Source: CBDCPI01 sp965220245 (GTDB lineage: Bacteria; Chloroflexota; Dehalococcoidia; Lucifugimonadales; UBA3495). Taken from it: a DNA stretch of 64,000 bases. This document shows positions 7,455 through 16,730 of the stretch, one piece after another. A program made the translations under genes and the position numbers. Below the pieces are notes generated by a model. The model had not been told where the DNA came from. It saw nothing but the letters and a program-made list of their open reading frames with translations, and ran no database searches. Location of the stretch: contig CBDCPI010000001.1 of assembly GCA_965220245.1 (NCBI GenBank), positions 186,001-250,000 on the forward strand, written 5' to 3'. Positions within the stretch are counted from its first letter, which is position 1. Every line of letters starts with the position of its first letter.

Positions 7455-9182
7455 CTACCTCCGCATCTCCTCCCGCAGCCGTTCCGTCGCCGCCAAGTCC
7501 AACTCCAGCTTTTCCGGATCAATGACCACTCCATACTCCCGGCGCACGTGGTCGACAGTCAGCTTTTCTTGCTGGACGTCTTCCAACACCAAGTAAACGT
7601 CCCGGTCCAGCGGATTGCCGTAGCCGCCGCCCCCGGCCTGAATTACCCGGTAAAGGTCTCCTTGGTTCAACGTCATCAGGTGCTTGCCGGGCAATTGCTG
7701 TTCGTTGGTATCCGGGTTGAGGTAGTTTCTGGTTGGCGTACCGGGCTTGCCCCCTTCGACACCCCAAGGCAAGAATTCGGTGCGGTCGGTACGCAACTGG
7801 AAGGTAGCTTCGTCGGCCAGAACCCGGAAGTCGCGAATCAGACCCAGACCGCCCCGGTACTGGCCTGCACCAGCGGTGTCGGGGTAAAGGCCAAAACGCT
7901 CGATCAACAGGGGTTGGTCAGCCTCGATACTTTCTATGGGGGTGTTGGCCATGTTCAGCACCGGCGAGGACAGGCCGTCAGCGCCGTCGATGTTTGGGCC
8001 GCCGCCCCGGGGACCGTCGTTATTGAACTCCAAGTATACCCAGGCCTTGCGGTTGCGGTCGTAACCGCCAAAGCTGACGCCGATCTCTCCGCCGCCCCAA
8101 GCAGCCGGGACCTTGCCGGGCATGGCTTGGGCCAGGGCCCCGAAAAGCGTGTGGCAGATACGGAAGCCAGCCAGCCCCCTCGCCGCCACCGGCGCCGGGT
8201 GCTGCGGATTTACAAAGCACCCCTCGGGAGCGGTTATGTTAAATGGCCGGAAGAAGCCGCTGTTGGACTGGATTGCCGGATCGATCAAACACTTCAATAC
8301 CGCGTAGACGTTGGACTTGGTGTAAGCGAAGTTGGGATTGATGGAGCCCTTGGCTTGGGGCGAGGTGCCGTCGAAGTCCACGAAGACCTCGTCGCCGTCG
8401 ATCTTGAGCTTGGCGTGGATGGCAATGGGCTGCGGGTCGATGCCGTCGTTGTCTATATAGTCGGTGAACTCCCACTCGCCATGGGGCAAGGCCGAGATCT
8501 CGGCCCTGGTGAGGCGTTCGGTGGTGTCCAGAATGTCGGTCATGTAGCTCTTCAGCTCTTCCAAGCCATAGTCGTCCACCAAGCGCAGCAAGTCGCGCTC
8601 CCCGAAGCGTACTGCGGCAAGCAAAGCCTGAACGTCGCCCAGCACCTTCTCCGGCACTCGCACGTTCTTCTCGAGGATGCGCCAGACCGCCCGGTTTAGC
8701 TCGCCCTTATCGTATAGTTTAAGCGGCGGCAGGATTAGCCCTTCTTGATAAATCTCGATGTTGTCGCAGGCGTTGCCTCCGGCCACGCGGCCGCCGATGT
8801 CGGTCTGATGGCCGATGCAACAACTCCAACCAATCAAGGTGTCGTTAACGAAGATGGGCTTGAACAGAAAAATGTCCGGCAGGTGGCTGGCGCCCTCGTA
8901 GGGGTCGTTGTTGGCAAACACGTCCCCGGGGTGTACGTCGTCGCCAAAGGCGTTCATAACCCCCTCCAGCGCCGGGGCCATGGACCCCAAGTGAGGAGGA
9001 AGGGTCAGTCCTTGGGCCACCTGCTCCCCCTCGGCGTTAAAGAGGGACGTGGAGAAGTCCATACCATGCTTGATGACCGCCGACCGGGCGGTGCGCACCA
9101 CGGTGAGGGCCATGGTATCCGCAGTGCTCATCAGGGCGTTTTTGATAATCTCCCGGGTAACCGGATCGGTAGTCTGCCGCAT
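7455..9182 (-). CDS. Hydantoinase B/oxoprolinase family protein (HyuB-like)
   Basis: This 575-residue protein is of typical length for the hydantoinase B family. Diagnostic segments are MDFSTSLFNAEGEQVAQG near the start, ANDPYEGASHLPDIFLFKPI, the HQTDIGGRVAGG block and the glycine-rich QAGGGGYGNPLDRD near the end. HyuB-type subunits act with HyuA-type subunits in ATP-dependent hydrolysis of hydantoins, 5-oxoproline or, in acetone carboxylase relatives, carboxylation. AAGGAG precedes the ATG. The HyuA partner lies upstream on the same strand, 220 bp away, with an inverted repeat between. The exact substrate is unknown. Confidence 0.92.
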   Translation of the reverse strand: MRQTTDPVTREIIKNALMSTADTMALTVVRTARSAVIKHGMDFSTSLFNAEGEQVAQGLTLPPHLGSMAPALEGVMNAFGDDVHPGDVFANNDPYEGASHLPDIFLFKPIFVNDTLIGWSCCIGHQTDIGGRVAGGNACDNIEIYQEGLILPPLKLYDKGELNRAVWRILEKNVRVPEKVLGDVQALLAAVRFGERDLLRLVDDYGLEELKSYMTDILDTTERLTRAEISALPHGEWEFTDYIDNDGIDPQPIAIHAKLKIDGDEVFVDFDGTSPQAKGSINPNFAYTKSNVYAVLKCLIDPAIQSNSGFFRPFNITAPEGCFVNPQHPAPVAARGLAGFRICHTLFGALAQAMPGKVPAAWGGGEIGVSFGGYDRNRKAWVYLEFNNDGPRGGGPNIDGADGLSSPVLNMANTPIESIEADQPLLIERFGLYPDTAGAGQYRGGLGLIRDFRVLADEATFQLRTDRTEFLPWGVEGGKPGTPTRNYLNPDTNEQQLPGKHLMTLNQGDLYRVIQAGGGGYGNPLDRDVYLVLEDVQQEKLTVDHVRREYGVVIDPEKLELDLAATERLREEMRR

Positions 9183-9260
9183 ACCGTGCTCCTTGGGGCC
9201 TTTAGTGGTTTGGGAAACTGGGTGTAGTTAGGCCCAGCGCCTATGACTTTATGCGCTTCG

Positions 9261-9392
9261 GGTAACGCAAAGGCGCAAGGGCGCGAGGTTTTTTCTACTT
9301 ATTCCTTTGAACGTTGCTGGCCCTTCGTGTACCGCCCACGCTAAACGTTTTTCGACCCTTGCGTCTCTGCGTCCTTGCGCCTTTGCGTTACC
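9261..9392. repeat. Inverted repeat with 20-bp perfect arms between hyuA-like and hyuB-like genes
   Basis: GGTAACGCAAAGGCGCAAGG at 9261-9280 is exactly complementary to 9373-9392, with a spacer of about 92 bp. This resembles dispersed 'GCAAAGGCGCAAGG' intergenic repeats of bacteria rather than a terminator, since there is no U-tract. Confidence 0.75.
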
Positions 9393-9402
9393 CCCTATCC
9401 GC

Positions 9403-11496
9403 TCAGCTAGTCCGTTGCCTTTCCAGAATGATGTTGCGCCACTGGTCTATGGAGGCCCGCCAACCCGGAGGCAACACGGTGGTGGAGTCGTACTCTTCGA
9501 TGATCAGGGGCCCGCTTTCATGGCTGCCGTCTAGGTCGCCGCGGTCCACCACCGGAGCATTGAGCCAGCCTTGATTGGGACCAAAATACACTGAGCGTTC
9601 CGCCGAGTCTTGACGGTTGGACGTTGGCAGCCCCAACCGGTCGGGAATGCGCGACTCTTGGGACAGGCCCCGGGCAAGCACTCTCAAGTTGACCAATTGG
9701 TACGGGGCATCGGTACGGTAACCAAAGCTCTTCTCGTGTTCCTCGGCGAAGGCTTCTCCCAATTGGTCTAAGGTCCTCCGGCTAACCTCCCCGGTGGGCA
9801 TCGATACGGTCAGTTCCGAAACTTGCCCTTCGTACTTCATGTCGGCCTGGGTCACTACCTGTTGAGAGGCGTCATCGAACCCTTCGGAGTGCAACTGCTG
9901 GCGTCCCTCGTTCCAAAGCCCTTGCAGGAGACGGTCAAGGGCCGAAAGGTCAAGCTCGTTAAAGGTCTTGAAGTAGGTCTGCACGAAATGATGTTCGACG
10001 TCGGCAACCAAAAGGCCGAAGGAGCTGAAGACTCCCGGGAAGGGCGGGACCACGAGACCGGTGATGTCCAGCATTTCCGCCAAGCCGGCCGCGTGCACCG
10101 GGCCACTACCGCCAAAAGCAAAGAGCACAAAGCGGCGCGGGTCCCGGCCTCTTTCGCTGGAAACCGCCCGCAGCGCCCGGGCCATGTTGGAGTTGACCAG
10201 CAGGTGGACCCCGTAGGCGGCTTCGGTCTCGGATATTCCCAAGGGCAAGGCCACGTTACGGGAAACGGCCTCGCGGGCAAGCTCCAAGTCTATCGGGAAA
10301 TCTCCGCCCAAGAGGTGCTGCGGGTTCAGGTATCCCAGCAGTACGTCGGCGTCGGTAACCGTCGCTTCCCGGCCGCCTTGGCGGTAACAAGCCGGACCGG
10401 GCATAGCACCGGCGCTCTGGGGACCGACCCTGATGGAACCGCTGCTGTCGACCGTGGCGATGCTGCCGCCACCGGCGCCGACCTCGGCCAAGTCGATGGC
10501 CGGGACCCGCAATATGTGGCCGGAACCCCTTAATAGACGGTGGCCCACGCTGATGCCTCCGCCCACTTCATACTCCGGCGCTTGGAGCATTTCACCGTTT
10601 TCGATGATCGACGCTTTAACGGTGGTGCCTCCCATATCCAGGGTCATCAGGTCTTGCATCCCCAACCGGCCGCCCAAGTGGTACGCGCCAACGACCCCTG
10701 CGGCGGGGCCCGACTCGATGCAGTATACGGGCTTCTCCATGGCAATTCCCGAGGTTGCCAACCCGCCATTGGACTGCATCACGGTCAAGGGGACAGTGAT
10801 ACCCATACCCTGCAAACCCTCGGTCAAGCGGGTCAAGTAGCGTTCCACCACCGGCCGGACGTAGCTATTGATGACGGTGGTGCTGGTCCGCTCGTACTCC
10901 TTCATCTCGGGAAGAAGCTCGCTGGAGAGGGTCAATATCACTTGGGGCGCTCGTTTGCGGAGCACATCCGCGATGTAGCGCTCGTGGTCCGGGTTGGCAT
11001 AGGAGTGCAAGAGGCAGACTGCCACCGACTCCACACCTTCGGCCAAGATGCGGTCCACCGCCGAGTCGACATCGGAGGTCTCCAGAGGGCGGAGGACTTC
11101 GCCGTGGAAGTTCAAGCGTTCCCTGACCTCCAAACGCCACTGGCGTTTCACCAGAGAGGGAGGCTTCTCGTAGTAAAGGTCGTACAGTCGGGGAACTCGG
11201 TTGCGCCGCAACTCCAACACGTCCCGAAAGCCCTCGGTGGTAATGAGGGCGGTCTGAGCGCCCTTCTGTTCGATAATCGCGTTGGTGGCGACGGTGAAGC
11301 CGTGGCTGACCTCGGAGACAGCGTCGGCCGAGATGCCCAACTCAGCGATCCCGCTTTTAACCCCGTCCAGAACGGCCCGGCTATAGTCATCGGGGGTGCT
11401 GGCGACCTTCTTGGCCAAAACTGCGCCTTCGCTGCCCAAGAAAACAATGTCGGTAAAGGTGCCGCCAATGTCGACGCCGACTCTAAATCCTGTCAT
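9403..11496 (-). CDS. Hydantoinase A/oxoprolinase family protein (HyuA-like)
   Basis: This 697-residue protein is of typical length for hydantoinase A. The N-terminal nucleotide-binding signature GVDIGGTFTDIVFL belongs to the actin/Hsp70-like ATPase fold. It is followed by HGFTVATNAIIEQKGA, ESGPAAGVVGAYHLG, LDMGGTTVKASII and the GGSGPVHAAGLAE segment. HyuA activates the substrate with ATP and HyuB completes the reaction. The start at 11496 has only a weak AAAGGG upstream. Gene order A then B and the shared strand support a two-subunit enzyme. N-methylhydantoinase, oxoprolinase and acetone-carboxylase-like functions cannot be separated by sight. Confidence 0.92.
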   Translation of the reverse strand: MTGFRVGVDIGGTFTDIVFLGSEGAVLAKKVASTPDDYSRAVLDGVKSGIAELGISADAVSEVSHGFTVATNAIIEQKGAQTALITTEGFRDVLELRRNRVPRLYDLYYEKPPSLVKRQWRLEVRERLNFHGEVLRPLETSDVDSAVDRILAEGVESVAVCLLHSYANPDHERYIADVLRKRAPQVILTLSSELLPEMKEYERTSTTVINSYVRPVVERYLTRLTEGLQGMGITVPLTVMQSNGGLATSGIAMEKPVYCIESGPAAGVVGAYHLGGRLGMQDLMTLDMGGTTVKASIIENGEMLQAPEYEVGGGISVGHRLLRGSGHILRVPAIDLAEVGAGGGSIATVDSSGSIRVGPQSAGAMPGPACYRQGGREATVTDADVLLGYLNPQHLLGGDFPIDLELAREAVSRNVALPLGISETEAAYGVHLLVNSNMARALRAVSSERGRDPRRFVLFAFGGSGPVHAAGLAEMLDITGLVVPPFPGVFSSFGLLVADVEHHFVQTYFKTFNELDLSALDRLLQGLWNEGRQQLHSEGFDDASQQVVTQADMKYEGQVSELTVSMPTGEVSRRTLDQLGEAFAEEHEKSFGYRTDAPYQLVNLRVLARGLSQESRIPDRLGLPTSNRQDSAERSVYFGPNQGWLNAPVVDRGDLDGSHESGPLIIEEYDSTTVLPPGWRASIDQWRNIILERQRTS

Positions 11497-11693
11497 AAGC
11501 CCTTTTAAATCTTTGTCCTAAAGCTCCAGGGCAACCACTAAGGCTCCGCGAGGTTGTACGGGATTATAGCGAGGCCCCCATAGGCGGGCAAGCCTGGGTG
11601 CAGGGCCTCAACACATCCCCGCTCATCCTGGGCAGTTGGCGGGCTGTTACAATAGTGGCCACCCCATTCTTCTCCCCGGGAGGGTTGAGCCAG

Positions 11694-12626
11694 ATGTATT
11701 CTCGTATCCTGGTCCCTTTGGACGGGTCTTCTTTAAGCGAACAGGTGCTCCCCTACGTCCGCCAGATGGCGCTGGTGTTGTCGGTCCCGGTCACCGTAAT
11801 GACGGTGGCCGAATCGCCCGAACCCGCTATCGGACACCAACAAGATCCCGGGAACGGCGAGGCCGGCCACGCCGCGCACCGTTCTGGCCACACGGAGACC
11901 TATTTGGAGTCGGTGGCGGAGGGACTGCGGTCCAGCGGCCTCACGGTCTCGACCAGTTTTGGGTCCGGTAAGCCCGAGGAAGCCATAGTCGAAGAGGCGG
12001 ACCGGGTCCCCGACAGTTTGATCGCCATGTCCAGCCACGGGCGCTCGGGCATAGCCCGGTGGTGGCTGGGCAGCGTGACGGACCGCGTGCTGCATCTGAC
12101 CGATAAACCGTTGCTGATTGTGCGGTCCCATCCACTCGAGGACTCACCTCACGAATATCGGATCAACCGGGTGTTGACGCCGTTGGACGGGTCGCCATTG
12201 GCGGAGGGAGTCCTCCCCCAAGCAATGCATATCGCCAAAGGACTGGGACTTCCCGTGGACCTAGTCAGGGTGATACCCACGTTACAAGAATACGCTCAAC
12301 TGGCTGTCGCCCCGGGAATGTACAATCCTTCGCTGGAACGGTTGTCGGAGGAGGTGGCGCAAGAGGCTAGCCAATACCTGGGGCGGATTCAGGAGAGGCT
12401 ACAGCAAGAAGGCGCAGAGTCCGTTGAGGTGCACTTGTTCCGGGGGCACGCGGCCGAGTGCATCATCGACATGGCGAGCGAGATCCCTGACACCTTGGTG
12501 GCAATGACCACCCACGGGCGCTCCGGGGTGGGGCGCTGGGTGCTGGGCAGCGTAGCCGACCGGGTGGTGCGGCACTCGGGCGCCCCGGTCCTAGTGGTCC
12601 ACGGCACCGAAGCAGAGGGGGGATAG
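11694..12626 (+). CDS. Tandem universal stress protein (two UspA domains)
   Basis: About 310 residues with two Usp domains in tandem. The first starts RILVPLDGSSLSE and ends MSSHGRSGIARWWLGSV. The second starts RVLTPLDGSPLAE and ends MTTHGRSGVGRWVLGSV. Both C-terminal blocks fit the ATP-binding pattern G-x9-G-(S/T) of MJ0577-type Usps, so both domains probably bind ATP. I chose the ATG at 11694 behind GGGAGGG; an in-frame ATG at 11598 would add 32 residues with no homology. It is a cytoplasmic stress or energy-status protein. It is divergent from the hyuA-like gene. Confidence 0.9.
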   Translation: MYSRILVPLDGSSLSEQVLPYVRQMALVLSVPVTVMTVAESPEPAIGHQQDPGNGEAGHAAHRSGHTETYLESVAEGLRSSGLTVSTSFGSGKPEEAIVEEADRVPDSLIAMSSHGRSGIARWWLGSVTDRVLHLTDKPLLIVRSHPLEDSPHEYRINRVLTPLDGSPLAEGVLPQAMHIAKGLGLPVDLVRVIPTLQEYAQLAVAPGMYNPSLERLSEEVAQEASQYLGRIQERLQQEGAESVEVHLFRGHAAECIIDMASEIPDTLVAMTTHGRSGVGRWVLGSVADRVVRHSGAPVLVVHGTEAEGG

Positions 12627-12712
12627 GCCCCTTTGAAGGCCGAATCTTCCCCTCAAGGAAAGTGTTGCCTATGTTCATGGGTAACCTGTTAGCAAGCTAC
12701 CCGGTTTGTACC

Positions 12713-14149
12713 TCAGCCTTCCCCTTGGTAGACCACGGTTTCGGGTTCGAAGGCCGCCCAAGCAAACCAGAAGTGGGCGCCGTGCACTATGGGGGTCAGG
12801 GCTGAGCCGGCCTTGGGGCCGCGGGTAGCCTGACCCAGCAAGTTCCAGGTGGTGCCGGTCTCGTTATCCAGGAATTCGTCGCCATCGGGATAGAAGGTGA
12901 ACTTTCGCCCGTCCAGTCCAGCCTCAAACACCCCCGTGGCGCCGATTTCGTCGGACTCGCCGATTAGCAGGTCACCCAGAGCGGAACGGGTACCGGGTTT
13001 GAAGAACACCACTACGTCTTGGCTGCCCAGAGTGTAATTGACCACCCGCTCCTGATGGAGAATCGAGAAGGGAAAAGCAACGGCGACATCGGTAATATGG
13101 AAGGCGGCTACCCGCTCCTTGGGAAGCAGCCGGCCGTCCAAGTCCCGCACCGATTTATCGAAGAGAAATGGCGGCAGGTCTACCCGGTCGTACCCCACGT
13201 AGGGGTTTTGGCCGTAGGGGCGTTTGAAACCGGTATCCCGGGAAAGCACCAAGGCCTCCGGGCTGGCTTGTTTATAGTCGGCCCAAGACACGATGGACGC
13301 GGGGATAAAAGTCAGCCGGTTACCGGCTAGCTCGCCAACGATGGCCTCGCCGGTCAGTTGCTGCCACCAGGTCTCGGTCTGCCGGTCCCACATGATGAGA
13401 TCGCTGTTCCTCAAATTTCCCGAGACGCCAAATTCGTAGACTGTGCCAAGAAAAGTGCGCTCGAAGGCCAGTGCCGAGTTGCAAAGAGGGCAAAAGGTTA
13501 TCAGTACCGGTTTCCCGCCCACCACGTCGTTTACTATCTCATGCCAAGTGAGTATCTGGAGCGGGTAAGCCCGCATCTCGCCGTTGACGTTAATAGCGAT
13601 TACCGGCTCCAAGTCCTCCAGCCACCGGTCAGCTTCGGACGGGGTAGCGAACTTGGGGCTGTCGATGGACGGTATGTCGTCCCGCCGGGGAGTGCCAGCC
13701 CGTATCTCCCGGTAGGGCACGGTGTGGCGGCTGAAGTCGGTTTTCCACACCGAGGTGCTAAAGTTGGCCCCGGATAGCTCCTGCAGATAGTCGGCATCGG
13801 GCTCGATGGTCACCAGGCCGTCCGGACGGGGCAGCTTCTCCGCTTGCCCGGTAGGGCTAGGGCCGGGCGACGGAGTAGGCGCAACGGAGGCGCTATTGGA
13901 CTCATCGCCGGGGGCCGCCGAGGTAGGGGTCTGGGCGACACCGGTTATTGGAGCCCCGGTCTGGAGTTCCCCGGTTGGTGTTCCATCGCTGGTCCGCTGT
14001 GGCGGGGTGGTGACGACAACAGCGGGCGTGCTGACCTCAGGGCGCCGAGTTGCCTCTTCCGTCGGCTTCGGCGCGGCTCCGGCGCAAGATGTAAGGGCAA
14101 ATACCAGGCCTGTCAATAGCAGCAACAAGGGTAGAGGTGGCCTAATCAT
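12713..14149 (-). CDS. DUF3179 domain lipoprotein
   Basis: This 478-residue protein starts with a lipoprotein signal (hydrophobic LLLLLTGLVFA and lipobox LTSC, then AGAAPK). A long Pro/Thr/Ser-rich linker, to about residue 115, leads to a DUF3179 domain. Domain features are DGIPSID-like DDIPSIDSPKF, PLQILTWHEIVNDVVGG, ITFCPLCNSALAFER and a C-terminal TGTTWNLLGQATRGP. The domain is common in secreted proteins of marine and soil bacteria and archaea; its activity is not established. The FCPLC pair suggests metal or heme binding, which is inference. The protein is likely anchored to the outer face of the membrane by the Cys lipid. Confidence 0.88.
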   Translation of the reverse strand: MIRPPLPLLLLLTGLVFALTSCAGAAPKPTEEATRRPEVSTPAVVVTTPPQRTSDGTPTGELQTGAPITGVAQTPTSAAPGDESNSASVAPTPSPGPSPTGQAEKLPRPDGLVTIEPDADYLQELSGANFSTSVWKTDFSRHTVPYREIRAGTPRRDDIPSIDSPKFATPSEADRWLEDLEPVIAINVNGEMRAYPLQILTWHEIVNDVVGGKPVLITFCPLCNSALAFERTFLGTVYEFGVSGNLRNSDLIMWDRQTETWWQQLTGEAIVGELAGNRLTFIPASIVSWADYKQASPEALVLSRDTGFKRPYGQNPYVGYDRVDLPPFLFDKSVRDLDGRLLPKERVAAFHITDVAVAFPFSILHQERVVNYTLGSQDVVVFFKPGTRSALGDLLIGESDEIGATGVFEAGLDGRKFTFYPDGDEFLDNETGTTWNLLGQATRGPKAGSALTPIVHGAHFWFAWAAFEPETVVYQGEG

Positions 14150-14215
14150 CTTTGCTCGCAGTTGCTTCGATATTACTGAGGCGTGAATAAGTTTCTAAAC
14201 TGTCCAATCCCCTGC

Positions 14216-14333
14216 AATTCCGGCGAAGGCCGGAATCCAGGACCGTTCTCCACCAGCTACGCCTGTCCTGAGCTTGTCGAAGGGTTCTTTGTCCTCAGAA
14301 TTTCTGGATTCCGGCTCAAGGCCGGAATGACGA
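14216..14333. repeat. Composite palindromic repeat (family A arms around a family B insert)
   Basis: Family A arms at 14216-14243 and about 14303-14333 (TTCCGGCGAAGGCCGGAAT type) face each other. Between them is a family B unit at 14254-14283 (CGCCTGTCCTGAGCTTGTCG, AAGGG). The nesting shows the two repeat families share sites. Confidence 0.75.
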
Positions 14334-14452
14334 AAGCTGGTTTAGGTAATCGTTCACGCATCAGTAAGTGACGAAGCCAGGATTAGGATATTATAGCTTG
14401 GCAAGGTAAAATAACTCCGGTGATGCTAAATCTAGCTGCCAGGTGACCGCAA

Positions 14453-15829
14453 ATGAACAAAAACACGCCCCTAGAGCCCGGTACGAACCGGAACGATACC
14501 GCGGATTTATCCCAGGAACACCTGGCCGAGTTCCGGCAGGACTTCGAGGCCGACGCCTCCAAAAAGTTGCTCCAAAACGTAGTCAACCAGCACGACGTTA
14601 ATGACCTGGCATTAAACCGGTCCATCGTCGCCGAATCGCCCCACACCTTCTCCATTATGCTGGACGATTGGTCGGTGACCAACCAAGCCAGATCGGGCCG
14701 GTGCTGGATGTTCGCCGGTCTAAACGTTTGCCGGTCGGACACCAGAGAACTGCTGAAGGTAAAGGACTTTGAGTTTAGCCAAAGCTACCTGATGTTCTGG
14801 GACAAGCTGGAGCGGGCCAACTTTGTCTTGGAGGCCATCATCGAGACGGCTGACAAACCCCTCGATGACCGCACGGTGGCTTGGCTGTTGCAACACCCCA
14901 TTTCCGACGGTGGCCAATGGGACATGTTCACCGCCCTGGTTGCCAAGCACGGCGTGGTCCCCAAGTCAGCAATGCCCGAAACCGAAAGTTCCGGTAATTC
15001 AGCGCGCATGAACTCTAGCCTCAGCTACCAGCTTCGACAAGGCGCAAAGCGGATCCGGGAGGCTTATGCTGAGGAGTCGGGCATCGACGAGCTGCGCCGG
15101 ATCAAGTTCGGCGTACTGCGAGTCATCTACGGCATCTTGTGCCTTCACTTGGGCACGCCGCCTACTACGATTGACTGGCAGTGGAAGGACAAGGACGGCG
15201 AATTCACCAGGGCGGGGCAATTGACGCCCAAGGAGTTTGCAGAAAAGTACTTGCCGACGCCTATCGATGACTACGTTAGCTTGGTACACGATCCCCGAGG
15301 ATCAAGCCCGGTGGGCGCAACTTTCACTGTCGACTATTTAGGGAACGTAGTAGACGCTCCCCCCATCAAATACCTCAATGTTGACATTCAGCTTATGAAG
15401 GACATTGCCCTGCGCATGTTGCAGGACAGCAAGCCGGTGTGGATGGGCTGCGACACCGGGAAACAAATGCACCGGGACTTGGGCTTGTGGGACTCGGAAT
15501 TGTTTGATTACGCCGGGGTGTACGGGGCCGACTTCTCCTTGGACAAGGCGTCCCGCTTGGAGTACCACCAGACCGCCATGACCCACGCCATGATGTTCAC
15601 CGGCGTGGACGTGGTGGACGGCGTTCCTAGGCGTTGGCGGGTGGAGAACAGTTGGGACGACAAGGTGGGGGACAAGGGGTTCTTTCTGATGAACGACTCC
15701 TGGTTTGCCGAGTATATGTTCGAAATCGCCGTGCCCAAGGAGTACCTTCCTCCCGAATTGCTAGCGGCGCTGGAGCTGGAGCCGATAGTCCTGCCCGCTT
15801 GGGACCCGATGGGGTCTTTGGCTGGTTAG
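14453..15829 (+). CDS. pepC: C1 family aminopeptidase (bleomycin hydrolase/PepC type)
   Basis: This 458-residue protein matches PepC/bleomycin hydrolase in length and motifs. The nucleophile region is NQARSGRCWMFAGLN with Cys84, preceded by the oxyanion Gln. The catalytic His lies in MTHAMMFTGVD and the Asn in WRVENSWDDK. Family members are cytosolic hexameric cages that trim peptides from the N-terminus. The C-terminus ends well past the Asn block, as expected. The start at 14453 lies just after an AGGTGACC stretch. It is a single gene, followed after 54 bp by the carboxymuconolactone-decarboxylase-like gene. Confidence 0.92.
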   Translation: MNKNTPLEPGTNRNDTADLSQEHLAEFRQDFEADASKKLLQNVVNQHDVNDLALNRSIVAESPHTFSIMLDDWSVTNQARSGRCWMFAGLNVCRSDTRELLKVKDFEFSQSYLMFWDKLERANFVLEAIIETADKPLDDRTVAWLLQHPISDGGQWDMFTALVAKHGVVPKSAMPETESSGNSARMNSSLSYQLRQGAKRIREAYAEESGIDELRRIKFGVLRVIYGILCLHLGTPPTTIDWQWKDKDGEFTRAGQLTPKEFAEKYLPTPIDDYVSLVHDPRGSSPVGATFTVDYLGNVVDAPPIKYLNVDIQLMKDIALRMLQDSKPVWMGCDTGKQMHRDLGLWDSELFDYAGVYGADFSLDKASRLEYHQTAMTHAMMFTGVDVVDGVPRRWRVENSWDDKVGDKGFFLMNDSWFAEYMFEIAVPKEYLPPELLAALELEPIVLPAWDPMGSLAG

Positions 15830-15883
15830 GGGCATAGGAGACACTAAAGTCGCGAGTTAAAGTCACTAGAAAAGGAGTTTGTC

Positions 15884-16441
15884 ATGGTGCGCATACCTAC
15901 GGCAACCGGAGAAAGTATTCCCCAAGACCAGAAAGCAACTTTCGACCAAGTGGTGCAAGAGCGCGGCGGAGTGCCCGCCACCGGCCCTATCTCCATAATG
16001 ATCAACGTACCGGAGGTGGCGAAGCGGGGAGCCGATCTCTCTGCGTACCTGCGCCTAGAGTCGACGTTGCCCTCACGGATCCAGGAACTGGCTATGCTCA
16101 CCACGGCGCGGGAGTTGGACTGCCAATTCATCTGGAACGCTCATGCGGCCGCCGGGCGTGCTGCCGGCTTAAAGGATGCTACGGTGGATAATCTGCGGGA
16201 GAGGAGAGAGCTAACGGACTTGGCTCCCGACGAAGCCGCGGTGGTGAATTATGGCCGTGACTTCTTCCGGACCCACCGGGTTAGCCAGTCTGCTTTCGAC
16301 GCCGCGATGTCCCAGTTTGGGGTCCGTGGTCTGACCGAGCTAACCAATCTCATGGGGTACTATGCGCTGCTGGCCTTTAACATTAACGCCTTCGAGGTAG
16401 AACTGCCGGCGGAGCTGAGCGAGCCGCCGTTGCCTATCTAA
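15884..16441 (+). CDS. Carboxymuconolactone decarboxylase/AhpD-like protein
   Basis: This 185-residue protein has the CMD/AhpD helical fold. The central segment ELAMLTTARELDCQFIWNAHAAAGRAAGL corresponds to the conserved E..il......c.yEw..H...a...G block. The usual CxxC of AhpD peroxidase-type members is reduced here to a single Cys before QFIWNAHA, so an AhpD-like disulfide reaction is unlikely and a gamma-carboxymuconolactone decarboxylase-like role is more plausible. AAAAGGAG precedes the ATG. A strong terminator follows at 16535. Its substrate is unknown. Confidence 0.85.
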   Translation: MVRIPTATGESIPQDQKATFDQVVQERGGVPATGPISIMINVPEVAKRGADLSAYLRLESTLPSRIQELAMLTTARELDCQFIWNAHAAAGRAAGLKDATVDNLRERRELTDLAPDEAAVVNYGRDFFRTHRVSQSAFDAAMSQFGVRGLTELTNLMGYYALLAFNINAFEVELPAELSEPPLPI

Positions 16442-16534
16442 CTCCTTGGGCTTCAACTGCGTCTGCTGGGGCTGGCATAAGCGCATTGGCTAAGCAGGCG
16501 CGCCATGGCTGGCGGCACCGGTCTAGGGTTCAGT

Positions 16535-16570
16535 AGCGCCAGCCCTGATCTCTCAGGGCTGGCGCTTTTG
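16535..16570 (+). terminator. Rho-independent terminator
   Basis: A 14-bp perfect stem (AGCGCCAGCCCTGA at 16535-16548 with its complement at 16553-16566) with a 4-nt loop runs into a short T-run. It ends the carboxymuconolactone-decarboxylase-like transcript. Confidence 0.88.
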
Positions 16571-16588
16571 TGCCGTTTGGCCAAGCAG

Positions 16589-16671
16589 GTCCTTCGACCG
16601 TGCTCAGGAGAGCCTCAGGACAGGCGTGGCTGGCGGAGAACGGGCCTGGATTCCGGCCTTCGCCGGAATTG
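16589..16671. repeat. Repeat families B and A, adjacent copies
   Basis: A family B unit (CCTTCGACCGTGCTCAGGAG, then AGCCTCAGGACAGG) at 16589-16625 is followed by a family A arm at 16646-16671 (TGGATTCCGGCCTTCGCCGG). They lie between the terminator and hpt. Confidence 0.65.
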
Positions 16672-16730
16672 CGGATGGCCCGCCTCGACGGGCCACGTAG
16701 GAGGATGAAAATCGCCTATTTTCATAATAA

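Noticed and set aside
7548..8699. 383-codon open frame antisense to the hydantoinase B gene
   Set aside because: It lies wholly inside a family-typical gene on the other strand, has no recognisable motif, and its composition mirrors the antisense of the real gene.
10540..11508. 322-codon open frame antisense to the hydantoinase A gene
   Set aside because: It is antisense to a clear HyuA and has no domain signature; long antisense frames are common in GC-rich genomes.
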